Shown: piece after piece, positions 39,041 through 48,301 of the stretch | How positions within the stretch are numbered: the stretch's first letter is position 1 | Layout of the letters: each line of letters starts with the position of its first letter | Source: Gammaproteobacteria bacterium | GTDB lineage: Bacteria; Pseudomonadota; Gammaproteobacteria; SZUA-229 | Length of the DNA stretch: 64,000 bases | NCBI GenBank assembly: GCA_029882355.1 | Contig: JAOUKV010000010.1 | Span: 1-64,000 of the forward strand | Direction of reading: 5' to 3' | Position numbers and translations under genes: made by a program | The notes under the pieces: model-generated | Told to the model about the DNA's origin: nothing | Seen by the model: only the letters and a program-made list of their open reading frames with translations | The model's database searches: none

Positions 39041-40351
39041 TTATCCCAAATGTTCCATTCGGATACGAACCACGTCACCCTGAATTGCGGCTAGTGCTTC
39101 AACTTCTTTGATTGCCGCGTTCATGTTTGCTTCCCGAACTTGCTGGCTAAGTAATATTAAATTCACTAGATTTACGCCTTCTATTGGTTCTTTCTGCAAT
39201 ACGGCTTCCAAACTAATTTTATGAGACGCAAAAACCTCTGAAACTTCGGCTAGCACTCCTGGTTTGTCTTCAGCACTCATACGCAAATAATACGACGTCT
39301 GCGCATCATCAATGGCTAACACTGGTGTATCACGCATTGAATCAGACCTAAAACCTAACAAAGGCACTTTCTGATCTGCTGGCACGTCTATTGAACGTAC
39401 GGTATCGATAATATCAGCAACCACGGCTGAAGCCGTTGGCTCAGCACCTGCACCTGCGCCGTAATACAATGTTGGACCGACGGCATCGCCATAAACCAAT
39501 ACTGCATTCATCACGCCATCAACGTTGGCCAACAAACGTTTTTCTGGAATTAAAGTAGGATGTACGCGCAACTCAATACCTTTAGCCGTTTTGCGAGCAA
39601 TACCGAGGTGTTTTATACGGTAACCCAACTCTCCAGCATAATTCACATCTTCTGTTGTAATTTTACTGATGCCTTCGGTATAGGTTTTTTCAAACTGTAA
39701 TTCAATGCCGAATGCTAATGAAGCGAGTATCGTCAACTTGTGCGCCGCATCAATACCTTCAACATCAAAAGTTGGATCAGCTTCAGCGTAACCTAACTCC
39801 TGCGCCTCTTTTAACACATCACCAAAATCACGCCCCTTGTCGCGCATTTCGGTGAGAATAAAATTACCGGTGCCATTGATGATACCGGCAAGCCATTGAA
39901 TTTGATTACCCGCCAAACCTTCGCGCATAGCTTTAATAATGGGGATACCGCCAGCAACAGCCGCTTCATAAGAAACAGTCACACCTTTGGCCGTGGCGGC
40001 CTGCATGATCTCGGTGCCATGTGTCGCAATCAGTGCTTTATTAGCGGTAACAACGTGCTTGCCGTTATCAATCGCTTTCATCACTAAATCTTTGGCCAGC
40101 GTGTAGCCACCAATCAACTCAACCACGATTTGTACTTCCGGGTCATTAACCACTTCAAAAGCATCTTCAGTGAGTTTTACTTTGGCAGGATCAACAATCG
40201 TTTGCTCTGCAATACCTAAACCAGCGACGTGAGAGACCTCAATAGCGCGACCCACACGGGCCTGAATTTCTGCTGCATTTCTCAGTAACACTGTCGCCGT
40301 TCCGCCACCCACTGTACCCAGACCTAATAAACCTACTTTAACTGCTTCCAA
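39041..40351 (-). CDS. hom: Homoserine dehydrogenase (monofunctional, ACT-domain)
   Basis: A 436-residue enzyme that reduces aspartate semialdehyde to homoserine. The NAD(P) loop is GLGTVGGG (residues 10-17). The catalytic region has NKALIATHG, YEAAVAGGIPIIKA, GIINGTGNFILTEM and EADPTFDVEGIDAAHKLTILA. An ACT regulatory domain (about 350-425, YYLRMSAEDKPGVLAEVSEVF) suggests threonine feedback. The start codon is TTG: GGGAGAGAG is about 8 nt upstream, the frame encodes the conserved KVGLLGLGTVG at once, and the nearby ATG is out of frame. It is not next to thrC. It faces away from the Mth938-domain gene. Confidence 0.96.
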   Translation of the reverse strand: MEAVKVGLLGLGTVGGGTATVLLRNAAEIQARVGRAIEVSHVAGLGIAEQTIVDPAKVKLTEDAFEVVNDPEVQIVVELIGGYTLAKDLVMKAIDNGKHVVTANKALIATHGTEIMQAATAKGVTVSYEAAVAGGIPIIKAMREGLAGNQIQWLAGIINGTGNFILTEMRDKGRDFGDVLKEAQELGYAEADPTFDVEGIDAAHKLTILASLAFGIELQFEKTYTEGISKITTEDVNYAGELGYRIKHLGIARKTAKGIELRVHPTLIPEKRLLANVDGVMNAVLVYGDAVGPTLYYGAGAGAEPTASAVVADIIDTVRSIDVPADQKVPLLGFRSDSMRDTPVLAIDDAQTSYYLRMSAEDKPGVLAEVSEVFASHKISLEAVLQKEPIEGVNLVNLILLSQQVREANMNAAIKEVEALAAIQGDVVRIRMEHLG

Positions 40352-40442
40352 GACTCTCTCCCATCACCGGATCTGCGCAAATCAGATCGAAATATCAATA
40401 AGTGGCGCATTCTACTGCATATGCATGCCATCGAACAGAACG

Positions 40443-40448
40443 TATAAT
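40443..40448 (+). promoter_or_regulatory. -10 box for the Mth938-domain gene
   Basis: An exact TATAAT. No good -35 box is seen at the right distance. Its position implies that transcription begins near 40455, which rules out an in-frame ATG at 40425 and supports the GTG start at 40482. Confidence 0.4.
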
Positions 40449-40481
40449 GCCAAAACCCCCTTGCAACTCTGGATAACTATT

Positions 40482-40856
40482 GTGAAATTTGCCGAATCTG
40501 ATCCCACCGAAGGTTATTTCATTACTATGTATGATGAAGATACGATTCAGGTGAATGGCAAGAATTTCAGTAACAGCCTGATTATCTCAAGTCAGCAGCT
40601 CAAGGCCGACTGGCCACCTCACTCACCAGAAGAATTGATTAGCGAACATTTCTCAGCCATTGTTCAATTAAAACCAGAGCTGGTGCTAATTGGAACAGGC
40701 AACAAACTGGTATTTCCGCCCGTTGAAACCTATGCAGAATTAATCAAGCTGGGTGTCGGTGTAGAAATTATGGATACTGGCGCCGCTTGCCGGACTTATA
40801 ACATTCTAAGCAATGAAGGTCGCCATGTCGTCTGTGGCCTGATTTTATCTAACTAA
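40482..40856 (+). CDS. Mth938-like domain protein
   Basis: A 124-residue protein of the Mth938/DUF498 fold, from the GTG at 40482. It starts VKFAESDPTEGYFITMYDED, has the core IISSQQLKADWPP, ELVLIGTGNKLVFPP and GVEIMDTGAACRTYNIL-NEGR patterns. Small single-domain members occur widely in gammaproteobacteria; human NDUFAF3 shares the fold and assists complex I assembly. I do not infer that role here. The GTG is chosen because the family has about 125 residues and because a TATAAT box lies between the GTG and an upstream ATG at 40425. Confidence 0.85.
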   Translation: MKFAESDPTEGYFITMYDEDTIQVNGKNFSNSLIISSQQLKADWPPHSPEELISEHFSAIVQLKPELVLIGTGNKLVFPPVETYAELIKLGVGVEIMDTGAACRTYNILSNEGRHVVCGLILSN

Positions 40857-40867
40857 AAATACAGACA

Positions 40868-40901
40868 TAAAAAAACCGGGAGAATCAAAGAACCACCCGG
40901 T
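40868..40901 (-). terminator. Rho-independent terminator of rpoS
   Basis: On the minus strand, AACCGGG and CCCGGTT form a 7-bp GC-rich stem around a 15-base loop, followed by a run of seven T. It lies about 40 bp past the rpoS stop. It also lies at the 3' end of the Mth938 gene but lacks a T-run on that strand. Confidence 0.85.
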
Positions 40902-40939
40902 TAAGTAATGCAGCTTTATTTTTATTTTTTTACTACTTA

Positions 40940-41947
40940 TTAGTCCTGAAATAAAAGCTCTTCAGAGAAACCCTGACTTTCAAGAATTTTACGAAGCTGT
41001 TTCAGTGCATCCATCTGAATCTGGCGAACGCGTTCACGAGTCACACCCAGTTCACGACCCACATCTTCCAGCGTAGTACGTTCATGGTTATTCAAACCAA
41101 AACGACGAACCAGCACTTCGCGTTGTTTTTCTTCCAACTGACCCATCCAGACACCCAGATTCGCCATTACATCTTCGTTCTGAAGCATTTCTGGTGGAGC
41201 TTGCATACGTTCATCAGCAACGACCTCAAGCAAAGGACGATCATTTTCAGCACCGATAGGTACATCGACGGAAGTCACACGATCACGCAGACCCAACATT
41301 TTTTCAACATTGGCTACGGGTTTATCCAGCATTTTGGCGATATCTTCAGCGGTAGGCTCTTTATCCATGGTTTGCTCAAGCTTGCGAGCAGCACGCAGAT
41401 AAACATTCAATTCTTTGATTACGTGGATGGGCAGGCGAATGGTGCGAGTCTGATTCATCAGTGCGCGTTCGATAGTCTGACGAATCCACCAGGTAGCATA
41501 TGTTGAAAAACGGAAACCCTTCTCAGGATCGAATTTCTCAACAGCACGGATCAACCCCAGATTGCCTTCTTCGATAAGGTCGAGCAGCGCCAGGCCACGG
41601 TTCATATAGCGACGAGCGATTTTGACAACCAGACGCAGATTGCATTCGATCATCTTCTTGCGGGCTTCCATATCACCCTTCAGGGAAAGACGGGAGTAAT
41701 AAACCTCTTCCTCTGCCGTCAATAATGGCGAACCTTCGATCTCTCTCAAATACAGACGAGTTGCATCCAGCTCTTTACGATTAACTTTTCCGGTTATATC
41801 AGGGGAGGTTTTTTTATCAACCACAGCCTCTTCTTTAGCGGTGAGCTCATCAGTATCATCTTCTTCAATATCGATATCATCTATATCGTGCATCAACACA
41901 CCAACATCTCCAGTATTATCTCGGCTCTCTAACGTAGCTTCTCTCAT
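40940..41947 (-). CDS. rpoS: RNA polymerase sigma factor RpoS
   Basis: A 335-residue sigma-70-family factor of the stationary-phase/general-stress class. Region 1.2 ([20 protein letters not shown]), region 2 ([42 protein letters not shown]), region 3 ([15 protein letters not shown]) and region 4.2 ([18 protein letters not shown]) are complete. An acidic N-terminal stretch precedes region 1.2. The chosen ATG (41947) has AAGGGGAAG just upstream; an in-frame TTG six codons earlier lies in front of that site and is unlikely. It is next to nlpD as in E. coli, where RpoS controls osmotic stress genes, relevant here because ectoine genes are close. Confidence 0.97.
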   Translation of the reverse strand: MREATLESRDNTGDVGVLMHDIDDIDIEEDDTDELTAKEEAVVDKKTSPDITGKVNRKELDATRLYLREIEGSPLLTAEEEVYYSRLSLKGDMEARKKMIECNLRLVVKIARRYMNRGLALLDLIEEGNLGLIRAVEKFDPEKGFRFSTYATWWIRQTIERALMNQTRTIRLPIHVIKELNVYLRAARKLEQTMDKEPTAEDIAKMLDKPVANVEKMLGLRDRVTSVDVPIGAENDRPLLEVVADERMQAPPEMLQNEDVMANLGVWMGQLEEKQREVLVRRFGLNNHERTTLEDVGRELGVTRERVRQIQMDALKQLRKILESQGFSEELLFQD

Positions 41948-42079
41948 TTTTCTTCCCCTTTTCAAATACGTTTTTATTTTTGTTTTCGCATTTTTTGTGC
42001 CTGTCTGAGTATTTATTCAAAACCCTTTATTTCCATACACTTACAAGGCACTTCTAAAACCCTTCACAGGTTGGAAAAA

Positions 42080-42109
42080 TTTATATCACTAAATATCGTT
42101 GTAAAGCAA
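42080..42109 (-). promoter_or_regulatory. Candidate rpoS promoter in the nlpD-rpoS spacer
   Basis: TTGCTT (42104-42109, minus strand) and TATAAA (42080-42085) spaced by 18 bp. This would give a leader of about 126 nt before the rpoS ATG. In E. coli the main rpoS promoter lies inside nlpD, so an additional one there cannot be excluded. A 6-bp inverted repeat (AACCAC / GTGGTT at 42155-42174) lies just after nlpD with no T-run, so it is not a clear terminator. Confidence 0.45.
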
Positions 42110-42187
42110 GGATTTAATTGAATTAATTAAAATTTATTTTACGATTTGATGGGTAACCACATGATATTGTGGTTTGGACGGGGACAA

Positions 42188-43105
42188 TCAACTACGAGGT
42201 AGATACCGTATAGGATCAACAGGTTTGCCATTTTTGCGAATTTCAAAGTGGAGTTTTGGTTTTTCAACGCCGGTTTTTCCTAATTCAGCAATTTTTTGAC
42301 CCGCTTTTACACTCTCACCTTCTTTCACCAACAGCCTTTTATTATGCGCATAGGCGCTGAGATAAGACTTACTATGTTTGATAATGACCAAATTACCGTA
42401 ACTGATCAAACCATTACCGCTATAAACCACTTTTCCAGAAGAAGCAGCTTTCACCGATTCACCCTCTTTGCCTGCAATATCGATACCTTTGGCATCATTT
42501 TTATTCTTATTAAAGCGTTCAATCACCTTACCAACAACTGGCCATTGCCAGCTAACCGTACGTTTTGTGTCAACAACCGATACTGGCGTACGAACAGTCT
42601 GCGGAGTAACTAGCGATACTGCACTCTGGAGAGTAGTATTTTGCACAACGGGACGAACTTGTGCGACAACTGGCTTACCCGTGAGATTCAAAGTTTGTCC
42701 TGGGTTGATCACATAAGGTTTTTTTAAGCCATTAATCCATGCCAACCTGTCTACACTGACATCAGTTGCCTTTGATAAAGAATATAAGGTATCACCACGT
42801 CTCACTGTGATTTCTGTCGGCCTCTTTTGTTGTAGCGGTTGAGCCTCTTCTACAACAGACTTTACAGCCGCGAGACTGTCAGATTCATTGGTGTGCAGTC
42901 GATCACCGGGATGGATAATGTAAGGAGATGACAAGTGATTCCATTTGGCCAGATCATCGGGATCAATTTCATAGCGCCAGGCGATCGAATACAGGGTATC
43001 GCCAGCGGTGACCGTATAATCATCTGGATCCCAATTGAGGCGTTGGTTAGTACAGGAGACGAACAGTACAGGCAGTGATAATAGGAAAATAATCGTACGA
43101 AACAT
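42188..43105 (-). CDS. nlpD: NlpD-like LysM/M23 lipoprotein, catalytically degenerate
   Basis: A 305-residue lipoprotein; lipobox LFVSC (Cys near 18). Two LysM domains (about 30-73 and 96-140; TVTAGDTLYSIAWRYEI and TVRRGDTLYSLSKATDV) bind glycan. An M23 domain (about 205-300) follows. The metal ligands are lost: AKGIDIA replaces HxGxDIA, and KLHFEIR replaces the HLHF pair, as in E. coli NlpD, a non-enzymatic activator of the amidase AmiC at the division site. It is one base-triplet from yqaA and precedes rpoS. Confidence 0.93.
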   Translation of the reverse strand: MFRTIIFLLSLPVLFVSCTNQRLNWDPDDYTVTAGDTLYSIAWRYEIDPDDLAKWNHLSSPYIIHPGDRLHTNESDSLAAVKSVVEEAQPLQQKRPTEITVRRGDTLYSLSKATDVSVDRLAWINGLKKPYVINPGQTLNLTGKPVVAQVRPVVQNTTLQSAVSLVTPQTVRTPVSVVDTKRTVSWQWPVVGKVIERFNKNKNDAKGIDIAGKEGESVKAASSGKVVYSGNGLISYGNLVIIKHSKSYLSAYAHNKRLLVKEGESVKAGQKIAELGKTGVEKPKLHFEIRKNGKPVDPIRYLPRS

Positions 43106-43108
43106 GTT

Positions 43109-43681
43109 TTAACGATGGTAGTAAATCACAACAACAATCACCAGCACGGTGAACCAGCCCAGCCATTCAATATAACGGCGAACCAACGGTTCCATTTTTG
43201 GCCCTGCCCAGGCCATCGAAAACGCGACCAGGAAAAAATGCGCCGAGCGCCCGACCAGAGCAGCCAATAAAAACATCGGTATCGACATAGCAAAAGCGCC
43301 AGCAGTAATGGTGAATAACTTAAATGGAATCGGTGAGAAACCCGCAATCACGACCGACCAGAAACCCCATTCTCTAAACCACTCCTGTGCAATGGTGTAT
43401 TTATCCCAGTAACCAACATCAAGTAGAACTGGCTCAATCCAGCCAATAGCAAAATAGCCCAGCATGTAGCCAAATAAACCACCAAACACAGAAGTCAGAG
43501 TAGCAATGGTGGCGATACGCAGTGCGCGCTCCGGTTTGGCGACGGCCATCGGAGCCACCATTAGCGCCGTGGGAACAGGGAAAAATATCGACTCAAAAAT
43601 ACTCACAGCCGCCAGATAACGTTCAGCATTAGGATGTGCCGCCATATCCATGCATTTTTTGTATAACTTATTAAATAACAT
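43109..43681 (-). CDS. yqaA: YqaA-like DedA/SNARE-associated membrane protein
   Basis: A 190-residue integral membrane protein of the VTT/DedA superfamily. Membrane segments appear at about 28-45, 60-80, 105-125 and 165-190. Characteristic motifs: FFPVPTALMVAPMAVA and GLFGYMLGYFAIGWIEP, then GFSPIPFKLFTITAGAFAM, which includes the conserved proline pair. Related DedA proteins act in lipid or drug transport; substrate is unknown here. The ATG at 43681 is used; a TTG one codon upstream was discarded. It sits between pcm and nlpD, as in many gammaproteobacteria. Confidence 0.88.
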   Translation of the reverse strand: MLFNKLYKKCMDMAAHPNAERYLAAVSIFESIFFPVPTALMVAPMAVAKPERALRIATIATLTSVFGGLFGYMLGYFAIGWIEPVLLDVGYWDKYTIAQEWFREWGFWSVVIAGFSPIPFKLFTITAGAFAMSIPMFLLAALVGRSAHFFLVAFSMAWAGPKMEPLVRRYIEWLGWFTVLVIVVVIYYHR

Positions 43682-43704
43682 CAATCTAACCTAAAATAAT
43701 GAAA

Positions 43705-44373
43705 CTAACGAATCGCGCCATCGAGTAAGGGAACAAAACGAACTGCGTTCAAGGTTTGCTCATCAAAATCAGTGGCAGAAGTACGTGTAATCAACTTCAA
43801 CTGCTGATCACCCGCAATGGTGCCGACAGGAATTACCATACGACCACCAATTTCCAGCTGTTCCAACAAAGATTCAGGAATTTGTTCAGGTGCCGCGGTA
43901 ACCATAATGGCAGGATACGGCGCATGTTCCGGCCAGCCCCATGAACCATCGCTGTGTTTGCTAAAAACATTACGCAGCCCGATCTCACGATGGCACTCAC
44001 GCGCCTTGGTTAACAGGCCACTAATGCGTTCTACGGTATAAACCTTCGGTACCAGGCGCGACAATACCCCTGACTGATAACCCGATCCGGTTCCCACTTC
44101 GAGCACAAAATCTGGCACACCCTTCTCAAGCAAGACCTCAGTCATGCGTGCCACAATATAGGGCTGAGAAATCGTTTGCCCCTGACCGATAGGCAAAGAA
44201 GAATCTTCGTAGGCACGGTGTGCCAGCGCCTCATCAATAAACAGATGCCGCGGCGTGGTGCGCATTACTTCCAGCACACGCTCGTCTATTATCCCTTTAT
44301 CACGCAGACGTTCGATCAAACGATCACGTGTGCGCTGGGACGTCATACCTATACCTTGAATACTTCGATGCAT
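43705..44373 (-). CDS. pcm: Protein-L-isoaspartate O-methyltransferase
   Basis: A 222-residue SAM-dependent enzyme that repairs isoaspartyl residues formed by protein ageing. Motifs: [20 protein letters not shown] (substrate and fold signature), [13 protein letters not shown] (SAM loop) and [12 protein letters not shown]. The C-terminal [12 protein letters not shown] is conserved. N-terminal 10 residues are extra relative to E. coli Pcm; the next in-frame ATG (codon 10) is an alternative. It belongs to the surE-pcm-yqaA-nlpD-rpoS block, with about 35 bp to surE and 23 bp to yqaA. Confidence 0.96.
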   Translation of the reverse strand: MHRSIQGIGMTSQRTRDRLIERLRDKGIIDERVLEVMRTTPRHLFIDEALAHRAYEDSSLPIGQGQTISQPYIVARMTEVLLEKGVPDFVLEVGTGSGYQSGVLSRLVPKVYTVERISGLLTKARECHREIGLRNVFSKHSDGSWGWPEHAPYPAIMVTAAPEQIPESLLEQLEIGGRMVIPVGTIAGDQQLKLITRTSATDFDEQTLNAVRFVPLLDGAIR

Positions 44374-44408
44374 GTTACTGAGTTCGTGTCGCTGTCTATT
44401 TATAGTTA

Positions 44409-45170
44409 TTATTTTTGAAAAAACGAAGCGGTGTTCAACCAGTCGCTTAGGCCGTTAAGGCTATCATATCGGGTTAAATCTATCTGCAAAGGCGTTATCG
44501 AAATAAACCCATGTTCAATAGCATGAAAATCAGTGCCCTCACCTGCATCCTGCGTTTTACCCGGTGGCCCGACCCAATACACCGGCTCACCACGTGGATC
44601 TGTCTGCCTGATTACACCTTCTGATTTATGTCGATTACCCAAACGTGTTGCCTTGATACCTTTTATCTCGTCCCAGGGTAAATCCGGCACATTCACGTTA
44701 AGAATACTGTCCTGGGTCAACGGCTGTTGTTGCAACTGCTCAACAACCTGCACAATGGCTTTGGCAGCGCTTTCGAAATACTCGGGTGTATACGAGCCCA
44801 TAGAAACAGCAATCGCAGGTAAACCTAAAAAACGTCCTTCCATGGCCGCAGCGACGGTACCTGAATAGAGCACATCATCGCCCATATTGGCGCCATCATT
44901 AATCCCCGAAATCACAATATCCGGTTCAGATTCAAGCAAACCGGTAATCGCCAGATGCACACAATCTGTAGGCGTGCCATTAACACAGGTAAAACCATTT
45001 TCCATCACATTGGCACGTAACGGTTGTTCAAGCGTCAATGAATTACTGGCACCACTACGATTTCGATCCGGTGCCACCACCGAGATCGTGTGCAATTTGC
45101 TCAGGGCATCTGCCAGCACCCGTAAGCCCGGTGCAAGATAACCGTCATCGTTGCTTAATAATATGTGCAT
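44409..45170 (-). CDS. surE: 5'-nucleotidase SurE
   Basis: A 253-residue metal-dependent phosphatase acting on 5'- and 3'-nucleotides and short polyphosphate. Metal-site residues D8, D9 and S39 are present in LLSNDDGY and RSGASNSL, and the [19 protein letters not shown] block supplies the remaining Asn ligand. Length matches E. coli SurE (253). It starts the stationary-phase block and probably shares transcripts with pcm. The opposite-strand smrA begins 42 bp upstream of it. Confidence 0.96.
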   Translation of the reverse strand: MHILLSNDDGYLAPGLRVLADALSKLHTISVVAPDRNRSGASNSLTLEQPLRANVMENGFTCVNGTPTDCVHLAITGLLESEPDIVISGINDGANMGDDVLYSGTVAAAMEGRFLGLPAIAVSMGSYTPEYFESAAKAIVQVVEQLQQQPLTQDSILNVNVPDLPWDEIKGIKATRLGNRHKSEGVIRQTDPRGEPVYWVGPPGKTQDAGEGTDFHAIEHGFISITPLQIDLTRYDSLNGLSDWLNTASFFQK

Positions 45171-45211
45171 AAACCTGAATCATCGTTAAAATGGACAAAA
45201 GCTAACTATAC

Positions 45212-45844
45212 ATGATGTGGCCGCACCCCATGCAGGATGATTCAAAAAAAGACGCGAAAAAACAGCCAGATAACTGGTACGATGCCTGGCAAAACGAAAC
45301 TGAAGCAGAAGAAGCCGAGCAAGAAGTCATCGATGAGGCTTCGCTGTTTCAGGAAGCCATGCAGGGAGTGACCCCCATCAAAAAGGATAATAAAGTCAGC
45401 ACAAAACCTGCGCTAAAAAACATCAAAATCAGAAGTCATGACGAACGACCTGATATCAACGATGTATTCTCGGATGCGCCCGTCGATGAATGCCCCGACC
45501 AACTACTGTATTCCAGGGACGGCATCACTCCTGACACGCTGAAAAAATTACGCAAGGGCAAATTCCAAATCGACAACAGTATTGACCTGCATGGTATGAC
45601 CGTTGATGCCGCACGAGACTATCTGCTGGAGTTCTTAGCTGAATGCGAAGCCGATGGCAGCCGCAACATCATCATTGTACACGGCAAAGGCTACAGCTCA
45701 CCCGGCAAGAAACCGGTAATCAAACCTATGGTAAATCGCTGGCTACGAGTAGCACCGACAGTACTGGCCTTTTGCAGCGCGCAGCCAAAAGATGGCGGTA
45801 CGGGTGCAGTGTATGTTCTGTTAAAAAGAAATAAAGCGGGCTAA
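45212..45844 (+). CDS. smrA: Smr-domain (SmrA-type) DNA/RNA endonuclease-like protein
   Basis: A 210-residue protein: acidic, low-complexity N-terminal half (about 1-115) and a C-terminal Smr domain (about 125-207) with IDLHGMTVDAARDYLLEFL (the DLHG motif), IIVHGKGYSSPG and KPMVNRWL. Smr domains are nickases or RNA-binding modules. The start is uncertain: ATGs at 45212, 45215 and 45230 are in frame, and no strong ribosome-binding site separates them. Its stop overlaps that of the convergent ClC gene by 4 nt. Confidence 0.88.
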   Translation: MMWPHPMQDDSKKDAKKQPDNWYDAWQNETEAEEAEQEVIDEASLFQEAMQGVTPIKKDNKVSTKPALKNIKIRSHDERPDINDVFSDAPVDECPDQLLYSRDGITPDTLKKLRKGKFQIDNSIDLHGMTVDAARDYLLEFLAECEADGSRNIIIVHGKGYSSPGKKPVIKPMVNRWLRVAPTVLAFCSAQPKDGGTGAVYVLLKRNKAG

Positions 45845-47178
45845 GACTTCGCCTTAATATCCGGTTCAATCGCTTTAAGATTAGCCAGAAAATTTTCAGC
45901 CAGCGCAAAATAAATCGACTTTTTACAAATCAGTTTTGATGTGCCGGTAGCAATCAATGAAGTTGCCATCATTGCTAAAACCAGATCCTGATTATCGGTC
46001 ATTTCCATAACAATAATAAAAGCCGTGATCGGTGTTTGCACCACTGCCGAGAAATAACCCACCATAGCCAATACGACAATCGTTGATGCTAATTCAATCG
46101 GAAAATATGCGGCGATGTTTGCGCCCAGACCTGCACCACTGGCTAAAGATGGCGCAAAAATACCGCCGGGAATACCACTCAAATAAGTTGCGATGGTCGC
46201 CAGGATTTTAAGCAAGGGATAAAAAACACCGACTTCAGCAGCGCAGGCTTCTGTGCCCGCGCAACTGACAATCTGTTTGGCTTCAATATAGCCCGTACCA
46301 TAAATCACGCCACCACTGATAAAACCTAAAAAGGCAACAATCAGACCACAGGCAAAAGCAATCTTGATTGCATGTGCCGGCATGAAAGGTCGTAACCACG
46401 ATGAAGCAGAAATTAATATCTGACTAAAACCACCGCCCAGCACTCCACCGACGACACCACAAACCAATACCGCCAGCCAGACAAAACCAAAATCGAGATC
46501 CGCTGGTGATGTACCGTAATAATTATAATTATCCTGATGCACGACAATCGCAACCATGCCCGCTAGCACTACACCAATCAACATCATGGTGCTATTACGT
46601 CGATCAAATGAACGCGCCATTTCTTCAATGGCAAACATAATGCCAGCCAATGGCGTATTAAAAGCCGCTGCCACACCAGCGCCACCACCAGTCAAAATTA
46701 AACCACGCTCCAGGTAACGCGCCGGCACGTGCATGTGCCGGCCAATGGAATACATAATCGCCGCGCCGATATGCACCGTCGGGCCTTCACGCCCAATCGA
46801 ACCGCCGACAAACAAACCCAGCACAGTCAGAATAAATTTACCTACAGCAATACGAACAGACAGCAGACGCTTACACAAACCTTCACCAGTTCGCTCGATC
46901 GCGACCAGCGTTTGTGGAATACCGCTGCCCTCCGCACCCGCAAAGAAACGACGCGTCAACCAGCTAATCAGCACGAAACCTAAAGGCGTAACGATGAAAG
47001 GCAACCAGGGCGTTGCAGCAATATGCTCTCGGAAAGAGTGGTCTGCAAACTCACCCAGCAAAGCAAAGGACGCAGCCACCACACCAACGAGTATCGCACC
47101 CAGCCAGAATATAAGGTGGGTACGCCATGTGGTGCGGTTAAAAAATCGGTGCTTGGTTCGACGGATATGGCGGCGCAT
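45841..47178 (-). CDS. clcA: ClC-family H+/Cl- exchanger
   Basis: A 445-residue integral membrane protein with about 12-18 helices. Selectivity and gate motifs: GSGIPQ, GSIGREGPTVH (gating Glu) and GIPGGIFAPSLA. The FAIEEM motif has the internal proton-glutamate, so exchange rather than channel activity is likely. No CBS domains; this is the short bacterial form. A role in acid or salt response is possible. It converges with smrA (4-nt overlap) and begins 100 bp from the end of mtnA. Confidence 0.92.
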   Translation of the reverse strand: MRRHIRRTKHRFFNRTTWRTHLIFWLGAILVGVVAASFALLGEFADHSFREHIAATPWLPFIVTPLGFVLISWLTRRFFAGAEGSGIPQTLVAIERTGEGLCKRLLSVRIAVGKFILTVLGLFVGGSIGREGPTVHIGAAIMYSIGRHMHVPARYLERGLILTGGGAGVAAAFNTPLAGIMFAIEEMARSFDRRNSTMMLIGVVLAGMVAIVVHQDNYNYYGTSPADLDFGFVWLAVLVCGVVGGVLGGGFSQILISASSWLRPFMPAHAIKIAFACGLIVAFLGFISGGVIYGTGYIEAKQIVSCAGTEACAAEVGVFYPLLKILATIATYLSGIPGGIFAPSLASGAGLGANIAAYFPIELASTIVVLAMVGYFSAVVQTPITAFIIVMEMTDNQDLVLAMMATSLIATGTSKLICKKSIYFALAENFLANLKAIEPDIKAKS

Positions 47179-47278
47179 TAGTAAAACTGAAGTTATTCAA
47201 GTAGAGAGAGGGATTGTAACGTAAATCAGCTCACCCGTACCAAGCCAGCAGCCCATTCATCGCAACACGTTTTTTAAG

Positions 47279-48301
47279 CTATAAACTTTTAAGCACACCA
47301 TTTTTTAACATTTCCTGAGTAAAAACGCCCTTATCGCAAATTAGGGCCGTTACATTATCAACCGGAGAAACATCAAACGCAGGATTGCAAACGGGGGCAT
47401 TCACGGGAGCCCAGCAGACATCGCCAAAACTTCCGCGAACACCACGCACTTCATAGGCTTCACGTTCTTCAATGGGAATGCCGTCGCCTGTTTCACATTC
47501 AAAATCGATGGTGGTGTAAGGCGCAACCGGATAAAAAGGAATGTTGTGGTATTTGGCCAGCACTGACAGTGAGTAGGTGCCAATCTTATTGGCGAAGTCA
47601 CCATTCAGCGCCACCCGGTCAGAGCCAACAAAGATCTTTTGAATCTTTCCAGTTTTCATCATATGGGCAGCCATGCTGTCGGTGATAATTGAATAGGGAA
47701 TTCCCGCCTGTTCCAGTTCCCACGCAGTCAGGCGCCCGCCCTGCAGTAACGGTCTGGTCTCATCGACATAAACATGAATTTTTTTACCCTGCTCATGGGC
47801 TTTAAAAATCACGCCAAGCGCCGTTCCTACACCTGCGGTAACCAGCCTTCCGGTATTACAATGAGTCAGAATACCATCACCATCCTGCACTAACTCAGCA
47901 CCGTATTCAGCCATCTTGTCACAGAGCTCTACATCCTCTTCGAAGGCCCTGACCGCCTCCTCTTCAAAAAACTGGTGAAAGTTTTCCTTCTCCAAATGCA
48001 CCAGCATTCGATCGATAACCACCATTAAATTAACGGCTGTCGGGCGAGACGCACGCAGTGTGAGTGCCAGCTGCCGAACCTTATCTCGATCATCAATGCC
48101 TTTTGAAAATTGTGCCAGCGCCAACCCGGCTGAGATACCGATAGCAGGTGCGCCTCTTACCTTCAGCATCTGGATAATTGCCACCATGTGATCGACATCT
48201 TTAACCAGAATCAGATCTTCGTTATGCGGTAAAAGCTGCTGGTCGAGTATATAAAGTTCTCCGTCTTTAAAACGGATTCCCAGGGAGTGCAAATTTTTCA
48301 C
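47279..48301 (-). CDS. mtnA: 5-methylthioribose-1-phosphate isomerase
   Basis: A 340-residue aldose-ketose isomerase converting 5-methylthioribose-1-P to 5-methylthioribulose-1-P; it also accepts 5-deoxyribose-1-P. Catalytic Cys is C148 (LTHCNTGRLVTAG) and catalytic Asp is D228 (FVGSDRVALNGDFANKIGTYSL). RGAPAIG is at 49-55. Start codon GTG overlaps the aldolase stop (GTGA, 4 nt), so translation is coupled. No mtnC/D/E/W genes are nearby; see the aldolase entry for the DHAP-shunt reading. Confidence 0.94.
   Translation of the reverse strand: MKNLHSLGIRFKDGELYILDQQLLPHNEDLILVKDVDHMVAIIQMLKVRGAPAIGISAGLALAQFSKGIDDRDKVRQLALTLRASRPTAVNLMVVIDRMLVHLEKENFHQFFEEEAVRAFEEDVELCDKMAEYGAELVQDGDGILTHCNTGRLVTAGVGTALGVIFKAHEQGKKIHVYVDETRPLLQGGRLTAWELEQAGIPYSIITDSMAAHMMKTGKIQKIFVGSDRVALNGDFANKIGTYSLSVLAKYHNIPFYPVAPYTTIDFECETGDGIPIEEREAYEVRGVRGSFGDVCWAPVNAPVCNPAFDVSPVDNVTALICDKGVFTQEMLKNGVLKSL

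Noticed and set aside
41948-41965. TTG start giving an rpoS longer by six residues
   Set aside because: The TTG lies at or before the AAGGGGAAG site that serves the ATG at 41947.
42155-42174. Inverted repeat AACCAC/GTGGTT after nlpD as terminator
   Set aside because: Only six pairs, AT-rich loop and no following T-run; rpoS is likely also transcribed through it.
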